Shown here: one piece after another, positions 16,253 through 23,554 of the stretch
Layout of the letters: every line of letters starts with the position of its first letter
Numbering within the stretch: position 1 is the stretch's first letter
NCBI GenBank assembly: GCA_964389575.1
Contig: CAYMFF010000001.1
Coordinates: 1 to 64,000 of the forward strand
Length of the DNA: 64,000 bases
Origin: JAGNRR01 sp964389575
GTDB taxonomy: Bacteria > Bacteroidota > Bacteroidia > Chitinophagales > Chitinophagaceae
Direction of reading: 5' to 3'
Program-made: the position numbers and the translations under genes
The notes under the pieces: generated by a model
Databases searched by the model: none
Told to the model about the DNA's origin: nothing
What the model saw: only the letters and a program-made list of their open reading frames with translations

Positions 16253-16906
16253 ATGCTTTATCCATACAAAGACATAAATGTCAAAGGTGGATATAAACCA
16301 ATCCTTACCTGGATATTTATCGCGATTAATATTGCAGTTTGGTGCTATGAAGTTTATCTCGGACCCGCAGCAAGAAATGCTTTTGTGCATCATTATGGAG
16401 CTGTGCCGGCTGAGCTTACACATGGACAGGATTGGTTAATGGCCTGGACATCCATGTTCATTCATGGTGGTTGGTTTCATATCATAGGCAATATGCTTTT
16501 TTTATATGTCTTTGCTGATAATATTGAAGCATTAGTAGGCCATGTGCGTTTTTTCTTTTTCTATTTTTTAGGCGGATTAGCCGCTGTTTTATTGCATACT
16601 ATCATGGATTGGAATAGTTCGATTCCCATGGTAGGAGCCAGTGGTTGTATTTCTGCGGTTTTAGGAGCTTACTTAATTATGCAACCAAGAGGCAAAGTGA
16701 AACTAATGTTCTTCTTTTTTGTTCGATTTTGGGTGCCTGCCTTGCTGTTTCTAATTTTTTGGGCTGTTCAACAGTTCGTTGCCAGTTTTGCCTCCATTGC
16801 TAAGACGACAGAATCTAGTGGGATTGCTTATTGGGCTCATGTGGGTGGTTTTGTATTTGGGGTTTTGTCTGGTATTTATTTTAGAATGACCCGGAAGTAT
16901 AAATAA
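16253..16906 (+). CDS. Rhomboid-family intramembrane serine protease
   Basis: 217 residues with six predicted membrane helices. Rhomboid signatures: L1-loop tryptophan/arginine region around WTSMFIHGGWFHIIGNMLFL (with the HxxxN His and Asn), the catalytic Ser in VGASGCISAVLGAYL, and the catalytic His in YWAHVGGFVFGVLSG. All dyad residues are present, so it should be active. It cleaves membrane proteins within or near the bilayer; substrates are unknown. It is the last gene before the duplicated tRNA-Ser locus. Confidence 0.93.
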   Translation: MLYPYKDINVKGGYKPILTWIFIAINIAVWCYEVYLGPAARNAFVHHYGAVPAELTHGQDWLMAWTSMFIHGGWFHIIGNMLFLYVFADNIEALVGHVRFFFFYFLGGLAAVLLHTIMDWNSSIPMVGASGCISAVLGAYLIMQPRGKVKLMFFFFVRFWVPALLFLIFWAVQQFVASFASIAKTTESSGIAYWAHVGGFVFGVLSGIYFRMTRKYK

Positions 16907-16924
16907 CAATTATCCCATTTTATT

Positions 16925-16940
16925 TTATCTTCGCAAATTC
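16925..16940. repeat. Duplicated tRNA leader, copy 1
   Basis: TTATCTTCGCAAATTC occurs here and, identically, at 17368-17383. TATCTTCG fits the -7 box with one change. In both places the tRNA-Ser sequence begins 6-8 nt later, so promoter and tRNA were duplicated together. Confidence 0.85.
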
Positions 16941-16969
16941 CAAAAATAGGAGGATTGCTCGAGTGGCTG

Positions 16970-16989
16970 TCCAAAGGACTCCTATGGAG
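16970..16989. repeat. 20-bp palindromic element, copy 1 (D-loop insertion)
   Basis: Sequence TCCAAAGGACTCCTATGGAG. The first 19 bases form a near-perfect palindrome about a central C (one mismatch); it can also fold as two adjacent mini-hairpins. It differs at two positions from the copy at 17005-17024. It interrupts the tRNA between G and AA; the boundary is ambiguous by 1 nt because G occurs at both sides. Confidence 0.85.
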
Positions 16990-17004
16990 AAAAGGCACGC
17001 TCGG

Positions 17005-17024
17005 TCCGAAGGACTCCTTTGGAG
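17005..17024. repeat. 20-bp palindromic element, copy 2 (anticodon insertion)
   Basis: Sequence TCCGAAGGACTCCTTTGGAG, a near-perfect palindrome (one G/T mismatch). It is inserted between GG and A of the GGA anticodon, again at G/AA. With copy 1 it defines a consensus TCCRAAGGACTCCTWTGGAG. Confidence 0.85.
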
Positions 17025-17113
17025 AAAGCGTGTAAACTAGCAATAGTTTTTAATTAGAGGTTCGAATCTCAGACAGAGTTCCCTAAACCACTATCCACCT
17101 TAAAAATCATACC

Positions 17114-17359
17114 ATGTATTTTGTTTATATTTTGAAAAGTTTAAAAGATAATAAATTCTATTACGGTTCAACAAATAATTTGGACAATCGAATAGCCTTG
17201 CACAATACAGGTAAGGTTAAATCTACTAAAGGTCGAACTCCTTTTGTGCTTCATTACTCTGAAAATTTTGAAACCAGAAGTGAAGCTTACCGAAGAGAAA
17301 TGTTTTTTAAGTCAATAGATGGATACAAGTATTTAAGGTTAGAAGGGATTATTAAGTAA
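17114..17359 (+). CDS. Small GIY-YIG nuclease between two tRNA-Ser copies
   Basis: 81 residues, a minimal single-domain GIY-YIG protein. The GIY strand is YFVYILKS and the YIG strand FYYGSTNN. The catalytic Arg is in NLDNRIALHN and the Glu in YRREMFFKSIDG. RTPFVLHYSENFETRSEAYRREM is typical of the short subgroup. The gene occupies most of the 308 nt between the wrecked and intact tRNA-Ser copies, 30 nt before the intact tRNA. Its placement inside a tandem tRNA duplication looks like the footprint of an insertion. It is only distantly similar to the GIY-YIG protein at 1050-1352. Confidence 0.88.
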   Translation: MYFVYILKSLKDNKFYYGSTNNLDNRIALHNTGKVKSTKGRTPFVLHYSENFETRSEAYRREMFFKSIDGYKYLRLEGIIK

Positions 17360-17367
17360 TGGAAATA

Positions 17368-17383
17368 TTATCTTCGCAAATTC
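17368..17383 (+). promoter_or_regulatory. Leader/promoter box of the intact tRNA-Ser (duplicate copy 2)
   Basis: Same 16 bases as 16925-16940. TATCTTCG is a one-change match to TAnnTTTG, placed 14 nt before the tRNA 5' end, a suitable distance for a -7 element. Confidence 0.5.
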
Positions 17384-17389
17384 GCAAAA

Positions 17390-17476
17390 GGAGGATTGCT
17401 CGAGTGGCTGAAGAGGCACGCTTGGAAAGCGTGTAAACTAGCAATAGTTTCAAGGGTTCGAATCCCTTATCCTCCT
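17390..17476 (+). tRNA. tRNA-Ser (GGA anticodon)
   Basis: Full cloverleaf: acceptor GGAGGAT/ATCCTCC (7 bp), D-arm CTC...GAG with GAGTGGCTGAA loop, anticodon stem CACGC/GCGTG with loop TTGGAAA (anticodon GGA), a long type II variable arm (AACTA/TAGTT) and T-arm AAGGG-TTCGAAT-CCCTT. The long variable arm confirms serine. CCA is not encoded. The base in the discriminator position (17476) is T, whereas tRNA-Ser normally has G. A T-run (17478-17485) follows and may terminate it. Confidence 0.95.
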
Positions 17477-17483
17477 CTTTTTT

Positions 17484-18242
17484 TTATTTTATTTCCGCAA
17501 TTATCACCCCAAATTTTCCTGAAGTTTGCTCAATGCCCTTTTCAGGTAAATAAGTTTTTGATATTGCGCCATCCAGATAAAGCGCATCCTTACAACCCTT
17601 CTTAGCAAAGTAAGAAGCAAAGTCATAAAAATTAATTACTTCTTTACTCATTGCAAATAATACATCACCATTGGGCAAAATGCCGACACCATTTCGAATA
17701 TGAAGGTGCTTTGAACCTTGTGTAAATTTGGGGTGCATTTTACCATTGATTAATAGCATAGGGCCAGATTGAGTGGCAAACCGCATTCTTTTTGTCGTTT
17801 CTATCTCAGAAGTTGGTGCTATAGAAGCAGCAGCTGATCTGCTGATATAAAATACTCCGTTGGGTTGCATATAAAAATTACCATAACTCGCCTTTTTCTT
17901 ATTCAGTTTTTTGATAATTCGAAATTGTTCTATGAATAATCCCTGTGGCGATGAGTCTTCAAGATACATACCTCCATTCATAGCAAATTTTAGAATCTTG
18001 CCGTTTGCTTCAAGGTGCTTTTTTAAATTACCGTGATTATTAAAATAATTTCCGTTGTCATCTTTTAGAAAGAACTTGATTTTTTCAGCCCGTGTTTTGT
18101 AACTAACAATGGGCGTTGATTTAAATGTATCAAGAATTACGCTGTGTGATGGAGTGTTTTTCTTTTTTGTGCTTGTTTGTTGTCCTTCACTTTGACAAGA
18201 AAAGAGAAGTAACAGAATCGAAAATAAAAAAGTGTTTCTCAT
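17484..18242 (-). CDS. Phosphodiester glycosidase family lipoprotein (NAGPA-like)
   Basis: 252 residues with a lipobox (LLFSC, Cys about residue 16). The body matches the phosphodiester glycosidase/exopolysaccharide-related domain: LKFAMNGGMYLEDSSPQGLFIE, YGNFYMQPNGVFYIS, FATQSGPMLLINGKMHPKF, RNGVGILPNGDVLFAMS and DALYLDGAISKTYLPEKG. The human relative uncovers mannose-6-phosphate by removing GlcNAc; bacterial substrates are poorly known. It is the last gene of a tight three-gene operon after nodB-like and tatD. Its stop lies 8 nt from the tRNA-Ser on the opposite strand. Confidence 0.83.
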   Translation of the reverse strand: MRNTFLFSILLLLFSCQSEGQQTSTKKKNTPSHSVILDTFKSTPIVSYKTRAEKIKFFLKDDNGNYFNNHGNLKKHLEANGKILKFAMNGGMYLEDSSPQGLFIEQFRIIKKLNKKKASYGNFYMQPNGVFYISRSAAASIAPTSEIETTKRMRFATQSGPMLLINGKMHPKFTQGSKHLHIRNGVGILPNGDVLFAMSKEVINFYDFASYFAKKGCKDALYLDGAISKTYLPEKGIEQTSGKFGVIIAEIK

Positions 18243-18245
18243 AGA

Positions 18246-19013
18246 TTATAAGTCGAAAAAAGTGTCGCAGTTTTTAGATGTTCTCTCGGCTAGCTCTTTG
18301 AAAGGTATATCCAATTCTGTTGCGAGAAACTCTGCTATATTCTTAATATATGACGGCTCATTTCGTTTGCCACGATAAGGAGTCGGTGCTAGATAAGGTG
18401 CGTCAGTTTCCAACATAATTTTATCTAATGAAACCTTTTTTATGGCATCTTTTACCCCTGAATTTTTAAAAGTAACAACGCCTCCGATTCCTAAAAAGAA
18501 ATTTAATTCTTCCGTTATTATTTTGGCTTGTTCTTCATTACCGCTGAAGCAGTGAAATACACCACGCAATCCTTTTGGAATATATTCCGATACAATAGAT
18601 ATCGTTTCATCTATAGAATCTCTTGTGTGCAGTATGATCGGTACCTGATAGTGCAAAGCCCATTCTATTTGTTGGCGCAAGGCAATCTCTTGCTCTTTTA
18701 CAAATGTTTTATCCCAATAAAAATCTAATCCTATTTCTCCAATCGCCAGAAAAGGACGGTCAGACAACCAGCGCTCTACGATCGCTAATTCTTCTTTAAA
18801 GTTTTCTTTAACATAGCACGGGTGCAGGCCCATAGTAGAGATGCAAATGCCTGGGTATTTATCTTCACAGCTCACCATAGCTTCTATAGTTGTGCTGTCA
18901 CAATTAGGCATAAAAATACGCTCAATCCCATTTTCTTCAGCGCGCTGAATTACTTGGTCTCGGTCTTCAGAAAATTTCTCGTCATAAATATGACAATGAG
19001 AATCTATCAACAT
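18246..19013 (-). CDS. TatD-family metal-dependent deoxyribonuclease
   Basis: 255 residues, full length for the YcfH/TatD family. Metal ligands: LIDSHCHIYDEKF (HxH), AIGEIGLDFYW (Glu), QVPIILHTRDS, GVFHCFSGNEEQAK and LETDAPYLAPTPYRGKRNEP (Asp plus the family's conserved tail). It probably acts as a 3'-5' DNase or on other phosphoesters; TatD proteins also act on D-aminoacyl-tRNA in some reports. It lies 3 nt from each neighbour, so it is co-transcribed. Confidence 0.93.
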   Translation of the reverse strand: MLIDSHCHIYDEKFSEDRDQVIQRAEENGIERIFMPNCDSTTIEAMVSCEDKYPGICISTMGLHPCYVKENFKEELAIVERWLSDRPFLAIGEIGLDFYWDKTFVKEQEIALRQQIEWALHYQVPIILHTRDSIDETISIVSEYIPKGLRGVFHCFSGNEEQAKIITEELNFFLGIGGVVTFKNSGVKDAIKKVSLDKIMLETDAPYLAPTPYRGKRNEPSYIKNIAEFLATELDIPFKELAERTSKNCDTFFDL

Positions 19014-19016
19014 AGT

Positions 19017-19646
19017 TTACAAACTTAAAGCTTTCATTTCCCAATCTTGTTCTTTGCAGAATGATAAAAATTGAGGTAAGGTAGTTTCTAATCGGTCAAA
19101 TGCTTTTTCGCTATCATGGAAAACAATAATGCTTCCTGCAGTCGTATTCTTTTTCACGTTTTGCAAGCATTCTTCTGGAGTGATTTCAGTATCAAAATCG
19201 CCACTTAATACATCCCACATAACAATTTTAGCATCGGGCAGTAGCCTTTTAATACCAGTTCCTTGCGAAAATTTAATTCTACCATAAGGTGGTCTAAAGA
19301 GGTTGCTATTAATTTTATTTGCCGCGCTAAGGACGTCTCTGAAATACACAACATTGGAAGTGTTCCAACCATTTTTATGATTTTGTGTGTGATTACCAAC
19401 AGCATGACCTTCTTCTAAAATTCGGTTATAAATTTCAGGGTATTTTTCAACGTTTTTGCCAAGACAAAAAAAAGTAGCTTTTGCATTGGCCTCTTTGAGG
19501 GTGTTTAAAACAAAAGGTGTAATGTTTGGGTGCGGACCATCATCAAACGTAATAAAAACACTGGTTGGGTCATTGTCAATATGCCAAATCCCCTGATTAT
19601 AAGCCGCTTTTAAAATGCGTGGTGTTTTGACTAAGTATGTTCTCAT
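19017..19646 (-). CDS. Polysaccharide deacetylase (NodB domain)
   Basis: 209 residues without an obvious signal peptide. NodB motifs: VFITFDDGPHPN (catalytic Asp pair), AVGNHTQNHKNG (metal His pair), NLFRPPYGRIKFSQG and VMWDVLSGDFD, then SIIVFHDSEKAFD. It deacetylates N-acetylated glycans or peptidoglycan; the substrate is not evident. First gene of the operon with tatD and the glycosidase. It is divergent from gltX, with 95 nt between starts. Confidence 0.92.
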   Translation of the reverse strand: MRTYLVKTPRILKAAYNQGIWHIDNDPTSVFITFDDGPHPNITPFVLNTLKEANAKATFFCLGKNVEKYPEIYNRILEEGHAVGNHTQNHKNGWNTSNVVYFRDVLSAANKINSNLFRPPYGRIKFSQGTGIKRLLPDAKIVMWDVLSGDFDTEITPEECLQNVKKNTTAGSIIVFHDSEKAFDRLETTLPQFLSFCKEQDWEMKALSL

Positions 19647-19726
19647 TCGTAGGAGGTACTCATAAATAATAAGTATTCACAAATATAATTCCCGTTCTTG
19701 GTTTCATTTGCTAAAGAAATGCCAAG

Positions 19727-19734
19727 TATTTTTG
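19727..19734 (+). promoter_or_regulatory. -7 box of gltX, almost leaderless
   Basis: TATTTTTG matches TAnnTTTG and is followed by CGCCACT and the ATG only 7 nt later. A TTTG at 19707-19710 lies 16 nt upstream, slightly short for a -33 element. If used, the mRNA would begin at or within a few bases of the start codon. Confidence 0.5.
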
Positions 19735-19741
19735 CGCCACT

Positions 19742-21244
19742 ATGAGTAAGAATGTTAGAGTCAGATTTGCGCCTAGCCCAACGGGAGGATTGCATATTGG
19801 TGGTGTAAGAACCGCCTTGTTTGGATATTTGTTTGCGAAACAACAAAATGGAGCTTTTATTCTTCGAGTGGAAGATACCGATCAAACTCGTTTTGTGGAA
19901 GGGGCAGAAGAGTACATTGTAGAAACGCTCAAATGGTGTGGCATAAAACCTGATGAAAGCCCACAAAATGGAGGAGATTTTGGACCTTATAGACAAAGCG
20001 AACGCAAAGCAGACTACAGAAAATATGCGGAGCAACTAGTAGAAAACGGTCATGCATATTACGCTTTTGACACTCCAGAGGAATTGGCCAAAATGCGTGA
20101 GGAATTTAAAACAAAAGAAAATCCAAGTCCACAATATGATAAGTCTACACGTGGTAAAATGAAAAACTCTCTGAACCTAGATAAGGTAGAAGTAGACCAT
20201 TTATTAGAAAAAAATACACCTCATGTTATTCGCATTAAAGTGCCTGCAGACGAAAAAATTCAGTTTATGGATATTATTCGAGGCGATATCGAAAACGATA
20301 GCAATCTCTTAGACGATAAGGTATTATTGAAAGGCGATGGTATGCCCACTTATCATTTAGCAGTAGTAGTGGATGATTATCTGATGAAAATAAGCCATGT
20401 TTTTCGGGGTGAAGAATGGTTGCCAAGTGCACCAATCCATGTGTTGCTTTGGAGATATTTAGGTTGGGAAAATGACACGCCGGACTGGGCGCATTTACCC
20501 TTAATATTAAAACCTGATGGTAATGGAAAGCTAAGTAAGCGGGATGGTGCTCGTTTAGGTTTTCCTGTTTTTCCATTGGCATGGCAAGAGAATAAAGGCT
20601 TTAAAGAGCTTGGTTTTTTACCTGATGCTTTTGTGAATTTATTAGCGGTATTAGGTTGGAATGATGGGACTGAAGAAGAGATATTCTCAATGTCAGAATT
20701 ATTAGAAAAATTTGATGTCAAAAGAATAAATAAAGCAGGTGCAAAGTTTAGCTATGAAAAAGCCGTGTGGTATAATGCTGAATGGATCAAGCGTGCCAGT
20801 GTAGATAGTTTATTGCCTGAAGTACAAAAAGAATTAGCATCTGCAGGAATACAAGCAGACGATAATAAAGCAAAAACAGTGTTGGCTTTGGTGCAAGAAC
20901 GTATTAGTTTGTTACCAGATGCAGTTAAAGAAATGGACTATTTCTTTAGAAAACCAGTTCATATTGATACTGAAACAATTCAGAAAAAATGGACTGCAGA
21001 ACATGTCGTCTTTTACAATGAGCTTAGAACTATTTGGAGCGATACGGATTGGACTAAGGAAAATTTGGAAACTTCTTTTAAGGAGTTAATCGGAAAGCAT
21101 GAAATGAAAATGGGCGCAGTAATGTTACCATTTAGGATTATGCTAGTGGGCGGTAAGTTTGGGCCTGGTGTATTTGAGATTGCTCAATTCCTTGGCAAAG
21201 AGGAGACCTTAGAAAGAGTGGCTTATGTAGTAACTAAAATATAA
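19742..21244 (+). CDS. gltX: Glutamyl-tRNA synthetase
   Basis: 500 residues, a normal length. Charges tRNA-Glu with glutamate. Class I motifs: VRVRFAPSPTGGLHIGGVRTALFGYLFAKQ (HIGH variant HIGG) and LSKRDG (KMSKS variant) around residue 265. The VEDTDQTRFVEGAEEYI and HVFRGEEWLPSAPIHVLLWRYLGW segments bind the acceptor end. The C-terminal helical anticodon domain is present (WIKRASVDSLL onwards). A discriminating GluRS is expected if a GlnRS exists elsewhere; this is not testable here. Confidence 0.97.
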   Translation: MSKNVRVRFAPSPTGGLHIGGVRTALFGYLFAKQQNGAFILRVEDTDQTRFVEGAEEYIVETLKWCGIKPDESPQNGGDFGPYRQSERKADYRKYAEQLVENGHAYYAFDTPEELAKMREEFKTKENPSPQYDKSTRGKMKNSLNLDKVEVDHLLEKNTPHVIRIKVPADEKIQFMDIIRGDIENDSNLLDDKVLLKGDGMPTYHLAVVVDDYLMKISHVFRGEEWLPSAPIHVLLWRYLGWENDTPDWAHLPLILKPDGNGKLSKRDGARLGFPVFPLAWQENKGFKELGFLPDAFVNLLAVLGWNDGTEEEIFSMSELLEKFDVKRINKAGAKFSYEKAVWYNAEWIKRASVDSLLPEVQKELASAGIQADDNKAKTVLALVQERISLLPDAVKEMDYFFRKPVHIDTETIQKKWTAEHVVFYNELRTIWSDTDWTKENLETSFKELIGKHEMKMGAVMLPFRIMLVGGKFGPGVFEIAQFLGKEETLERVAYVVTKI

Positions 21245-21313
21245 CCAAACTGTTCTAACTTAATATTCTCAATCTTCAAAAGGTTTCTAATTTCGCGCGC
21301 TTAAATTATTAAT

Positions 21314-21901
21314 ATGCAACCGTACGCGCTCAGTAATATCAAGCTTTCAGAGATTGTTTCAATTAGTTTTGCACTCTTCGCAGTGATTGATGTCTTGGGG
21401 TCTATTCCGCTGTTAATCTCTTTGCGAAATAAACTAGGTTATATCAAAGCCAACGTGGTTACGCTGGTATCGGCTGGCCTCATATTGGGTTTCTTTTTTT
21501 TCGGCGAAGCTATGTTGGGCGTTGTAGGTCTGGACGTTTCCTCTTTTGCTATAGCAGGTAGTATCGTGCTTTTTATTCTAGGGTTAGAAATGGTGCTGGG
21601 TGTAGATTTTCATAAGAGTGAGCCGAATGCAAAAGCGGGCAGTATTGTTCCTATAGCTTTTCCGCTTATTGCAGGCTCTGGAACGTTGACTACTGTAATG
21701 AGTATGAAAACGATTTACCATCAATACAATGTTCTCATTGGAATTTTGATAAACTTAGTTATTATTTATGTCGCTTTAGTTTCTTTAGCCAAGTTAGAAA
21801 AAATACTGGGCGCAACCGGTGTACTAGTTATCAAAAAGTTCTTTGGTGTGATATTATTGGCAATTGCTGTTAAAATGTTTCGGACGAATATGGTATTATA
21901 A
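21314..21901 (+). CDS. MarC-family integral membrane protein
   Basis: 195 residues with six predicted transmembrane helices. Family landmarks: FALFAVIDVLGSIPLLISL, AIAGSIVLFILGLEMVLG, and VPIAFPLIAGSGTLTTVMSM, the conserved P-L-x-x-G-P/S-G loop. MarC proteins are widespread inner-membrane proteins with no established function; the early link to multiple antibiotic resistance has not held up. Single gene, with a TAATTTCG -7-like box at 21288-21295. Confidence 0.88.
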   Translation: MQPYALSNIKLSEIVSISFALFAVIDVLGSIPLLISLRNKLGYIKANVVTLVSAGLILGFFFFGEAMLGVVGLDVSSFAIAGSIVLFILGLEMVLGVDFHKSEPNAKAGSIVPIAFPLIAGSGTLTTVMSMKTIYHQYNVLIGILINLVIIYVALVSLAKLEKILGATGVLVIKKFFGVILLAIAVKMFRTNMVL

Positions 21902-21936
21902 TTCTTCCTGTTTTTTGCTTTTAAAAGGTAATGGTA

Positions 21937-22677
21937 TTACTGCTCATGAAAAGTTATTGGAATGCTGATTCTTGAATTTATTTTTTTCTCATCAATTGTT
22001 CCCGGTCGCCAATGTTTCATAGATTTTACGACGCGAAGGGCTTCTTTATCCAACATTGGATGAGCACTTTTTTCTATTTCTGGGTGTAAAACGGAACCTT
22101 CTTTCGTTACGATAAATGATACGATTACCGTACCATGAAAGTTTAACTCTTTTGCTTGAGGTGGATAGCTTATATTTTTATTTAGGTAGGCTATCATGCT
22201 CTTATAACCTCCTTTGTAAGCGGGCATTCGTTGTAATTTCGTAAATCGTTCTCGTTTGCCTGATTCGTCAAATTTTTTACCCCTTACGAATTGACCATTT
22301 TTATAAGTTTCTATTCTTTTAATTTTTCCATTGCTATAGAATTGCTTTAGCAATTTTGGATTTCCGTTCTTGTCGAAATAGGTTGTATAGTTTAAGTTGC
22401 CATTGGTATAAAAAAATTGAGATGAGTCCACTTTTTTACTTAGTTTTTCATTTTGGAAATAAGTTGTAGAACGCAATATATGGTTGAGATAAAAGGTTTT
22501 TTGAAGAATGATTCTTTCCGTTGATTCTTGGAAGTACATTTTATAATATTCAGCTTCCAGCTTTTCGCATGGATAGCCTTCTGAGTCAAAGTATGATGTA
22601 TCAGTGTCTCCAACTTGCGAATAAACCATAGAATGGCAACCTATGAATACTATTAGAAGGGTAATATTTTTTAACAT
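21937..22677 (-). CDS. Secreted TonB C-terminal domain protein with MORN-like repeats
   Basis: 246 residues with a signal peptide (cut near MVYSQ). Residues about 70-140 hold short repeats of the YFQNEKLSKK / FYTNGNLNYTTYFDKNG / FYSNGKIKRIETYKNG type, the variant MORN pattern common in Bacteroidota. Residues about 155-246 are a TonB C-terminal domain: NISYPPQAKELNFHGTVIVSFIVTKEGSV, then HWRPGTIDEKKINSRISIPITF. There is no N-terminal cytoplasmic or Pro-rich spanning segment, so it is not a canonical TonB; it may be a periplasmic or surface protein that borrowed the fold. Confidence 0.82.
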   Translation of the reverse strand: MLKNITLLIVFIGCHSMVYSQVGDTDTSYFDSEGYPCEKLEAEYYKMYFQESTERIILQKTFYLNHILRSTTYFQNEKLSKKVDSSQFFYTNGNLNYTTYFDKNGNPKLLKQFYSNGKIKRIETYKNGQFVRGKKFDESGKRERFTKLQRMPAYKGGYKSMIAYLNKNISYPPQAKELNFHGTVIVSFIVTKEGSVLHPEIEKSAHPMLDKEALRVVKSMKHWRPGTIDEKKINSRISIPITFHEQ

Positions 22678-22728
22678 GGTAAGCTCAAAATACTCAAAGC
22701 CAATTGCTACTATAATTACTGAACATCA

Positions 22729-23016
22729 TTATTCTGTCATTTTTAATTGATGCGGACTCGTTTTGGGAATGCGTTCAATTATTTTTCTGGCTTCAAGATC
22801 AAGTTTTACGCTCACAATATACCAACCCAATTTGCCATCAAAGTTTTTTATTTCTTTTTCTCCTTCTTCAAAAAGTTGTTTGAAAGTGATGGATTGATGC
22901 TTGTGTATTTTTTTTAAAATATAATCACAGATAATATCATACTTTTTCTTGCTGATATTCACTCCGTTTTTACCCTGCGGGTGGAGGGTCCTTATTTTTT
23001 CTTCGTTATTTGCCAC
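22729..23016 (-). CDS. Small DUF6958-like protein of unknown function
   Basis: 95 residues, cytoplasmic. It begins with NNEEKIRTLHPQGKNGVNISKKKYD and ends with KLGWYIVSVKLDLEARKIIERIPKTSPHQLK, the pattern I associate with the DUF6958 family (Hxx-GK-GV-I...Y, then WY...VKLDLEARG.IER). The middle resembles a winged helix, but no function is known. The likely start is GTG at 23016, within the last 25 nt of the upstream LprI-like gene, so translation is probably coupled. An ATG at 23018 is out of frame. Confidence 0.65.
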   Translation of the reverse strand: MANNEEKIRTLHPQGKNGVNISKKKYDIICDYILKKIHKHQSITFKQLFEEGEKEIKNFDGKLGWYIVSVKLDLEARKIIERIPKTSPHQLKMTE

Positions 23017-23552
23017 ATTCTATCTAAATAATGATATAGTTCAATTACTCGTTGTTTCACTATATCGGTGTTTCGATTTGTAACAAATATACTGTGAATT
23101 GTGCCACCACCGGTATAGTCTTTATTGTTGATCGAATAATTTACTGAGCGTTCACTGTCTCTATATTTTAACCAATTTCGTTGACTGACTTTTAATGTCT
23201 CTTTATCCTTACCTTGCAATTGATCGAAAAGCATCTTATAATATTTATTTAAGAGTTTGTCATATGCTGTTTCTGCTTTTCGAGTGGCTTGATTCATCCC
23301 CATGGTAGAACCGTTATAATTAATTTCTAACTGCCATAATCTTTCAAGATAAAAAGTGTCTATGTAGAATTCCTTTTCTAATTTGGCTATCCAGCCACCA
23401 TTATAATCATCTAGTGGTTTGTTGTTTACTAGACTATCTCGTTGATAAATTAGTTTCTTCTTGGCCGCTTTAAATTCTTTACTTTCCAACCCTTGGGCAT
23501 GGGTAGCTATGCAGAAGATAGAAAAACAAAGGAGTAGATAAAATATTTTCAT
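22992..23552 (-). CDS. LprI-like secreted protein (lysozyme-inhibitor fold, DUF1311 type)
   Basis: 186 residues from ATG 23552; a TTG nine codons upstream is less likely. Signal peptide MKIFYLLLCFSIFCIATHAQG. The mature part has MNQATRKAETAYDKLLNKYYKMLFDQL and LKVSQRNWLKYRDSE, the A...YD..LN..Y..L...W..YRD pattern of the LprI N-terminal domain. In Mycobacterium, LprI inhibits lysozyme; most homologues are untested. It forms a close cluster with the secreted protein upstream (2 nt) and the DUF6958-like gene downstream (25-nt overlap). Confidence 0.7.
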   Translation of the reverse strand: MKIFYLLLCFSIFCIATHAQGLESKEFKAAKKKLIYQRDSLVNNKPLDDYNGGWIAKLEKEFYIDTFYLERLWQLEINYNGSTMGMNQATRKAETAYDKLLNKYYKMLFDQLQGKDKETLKVSQRNWLKYRDSERSVNYSINNKDYTGGGTIHSIFVTNRNTDIVKQRVIELYHYLDRMWQITKKK

Positions 23553-23554
23553 TC

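Larger units (their letters stand above)
16949..17082 (+). pseudogene. Degenerate tRNA-Ser(GGA) copy carrying two 20-bp palindromic insertions
   Basis: It aligns base for base with the intact tRNA-Ser at 17390 through the 5' acceptor strand (GGAGGAT), D-arm, anticodon stem (CACGC/GCGTG) and variable arm (AACTAGCAATAGTT). It carries a 20-bp insert in the D-loop (16970-16989) and another splitting the anticodon (17005-17024). Removing both restores a tRNA-like sequence, with loop TCGGAAA and anticodon GGA. The T-loop TTCGAAT survives (17061-17067), but the T-stem is mismatched and no ATCCTCC acceptor 3' strand exists. It should not give a functional tRNA. The right end is approximate. Confidence 0.85.

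Noticed and set aside
19643..20035. Minus-strand reading frame of 130 residues overlapping the start of gltX.
   Set aside because: It is antisense to gltX, whose frame and motifs are unmistakable; no family resemblance.
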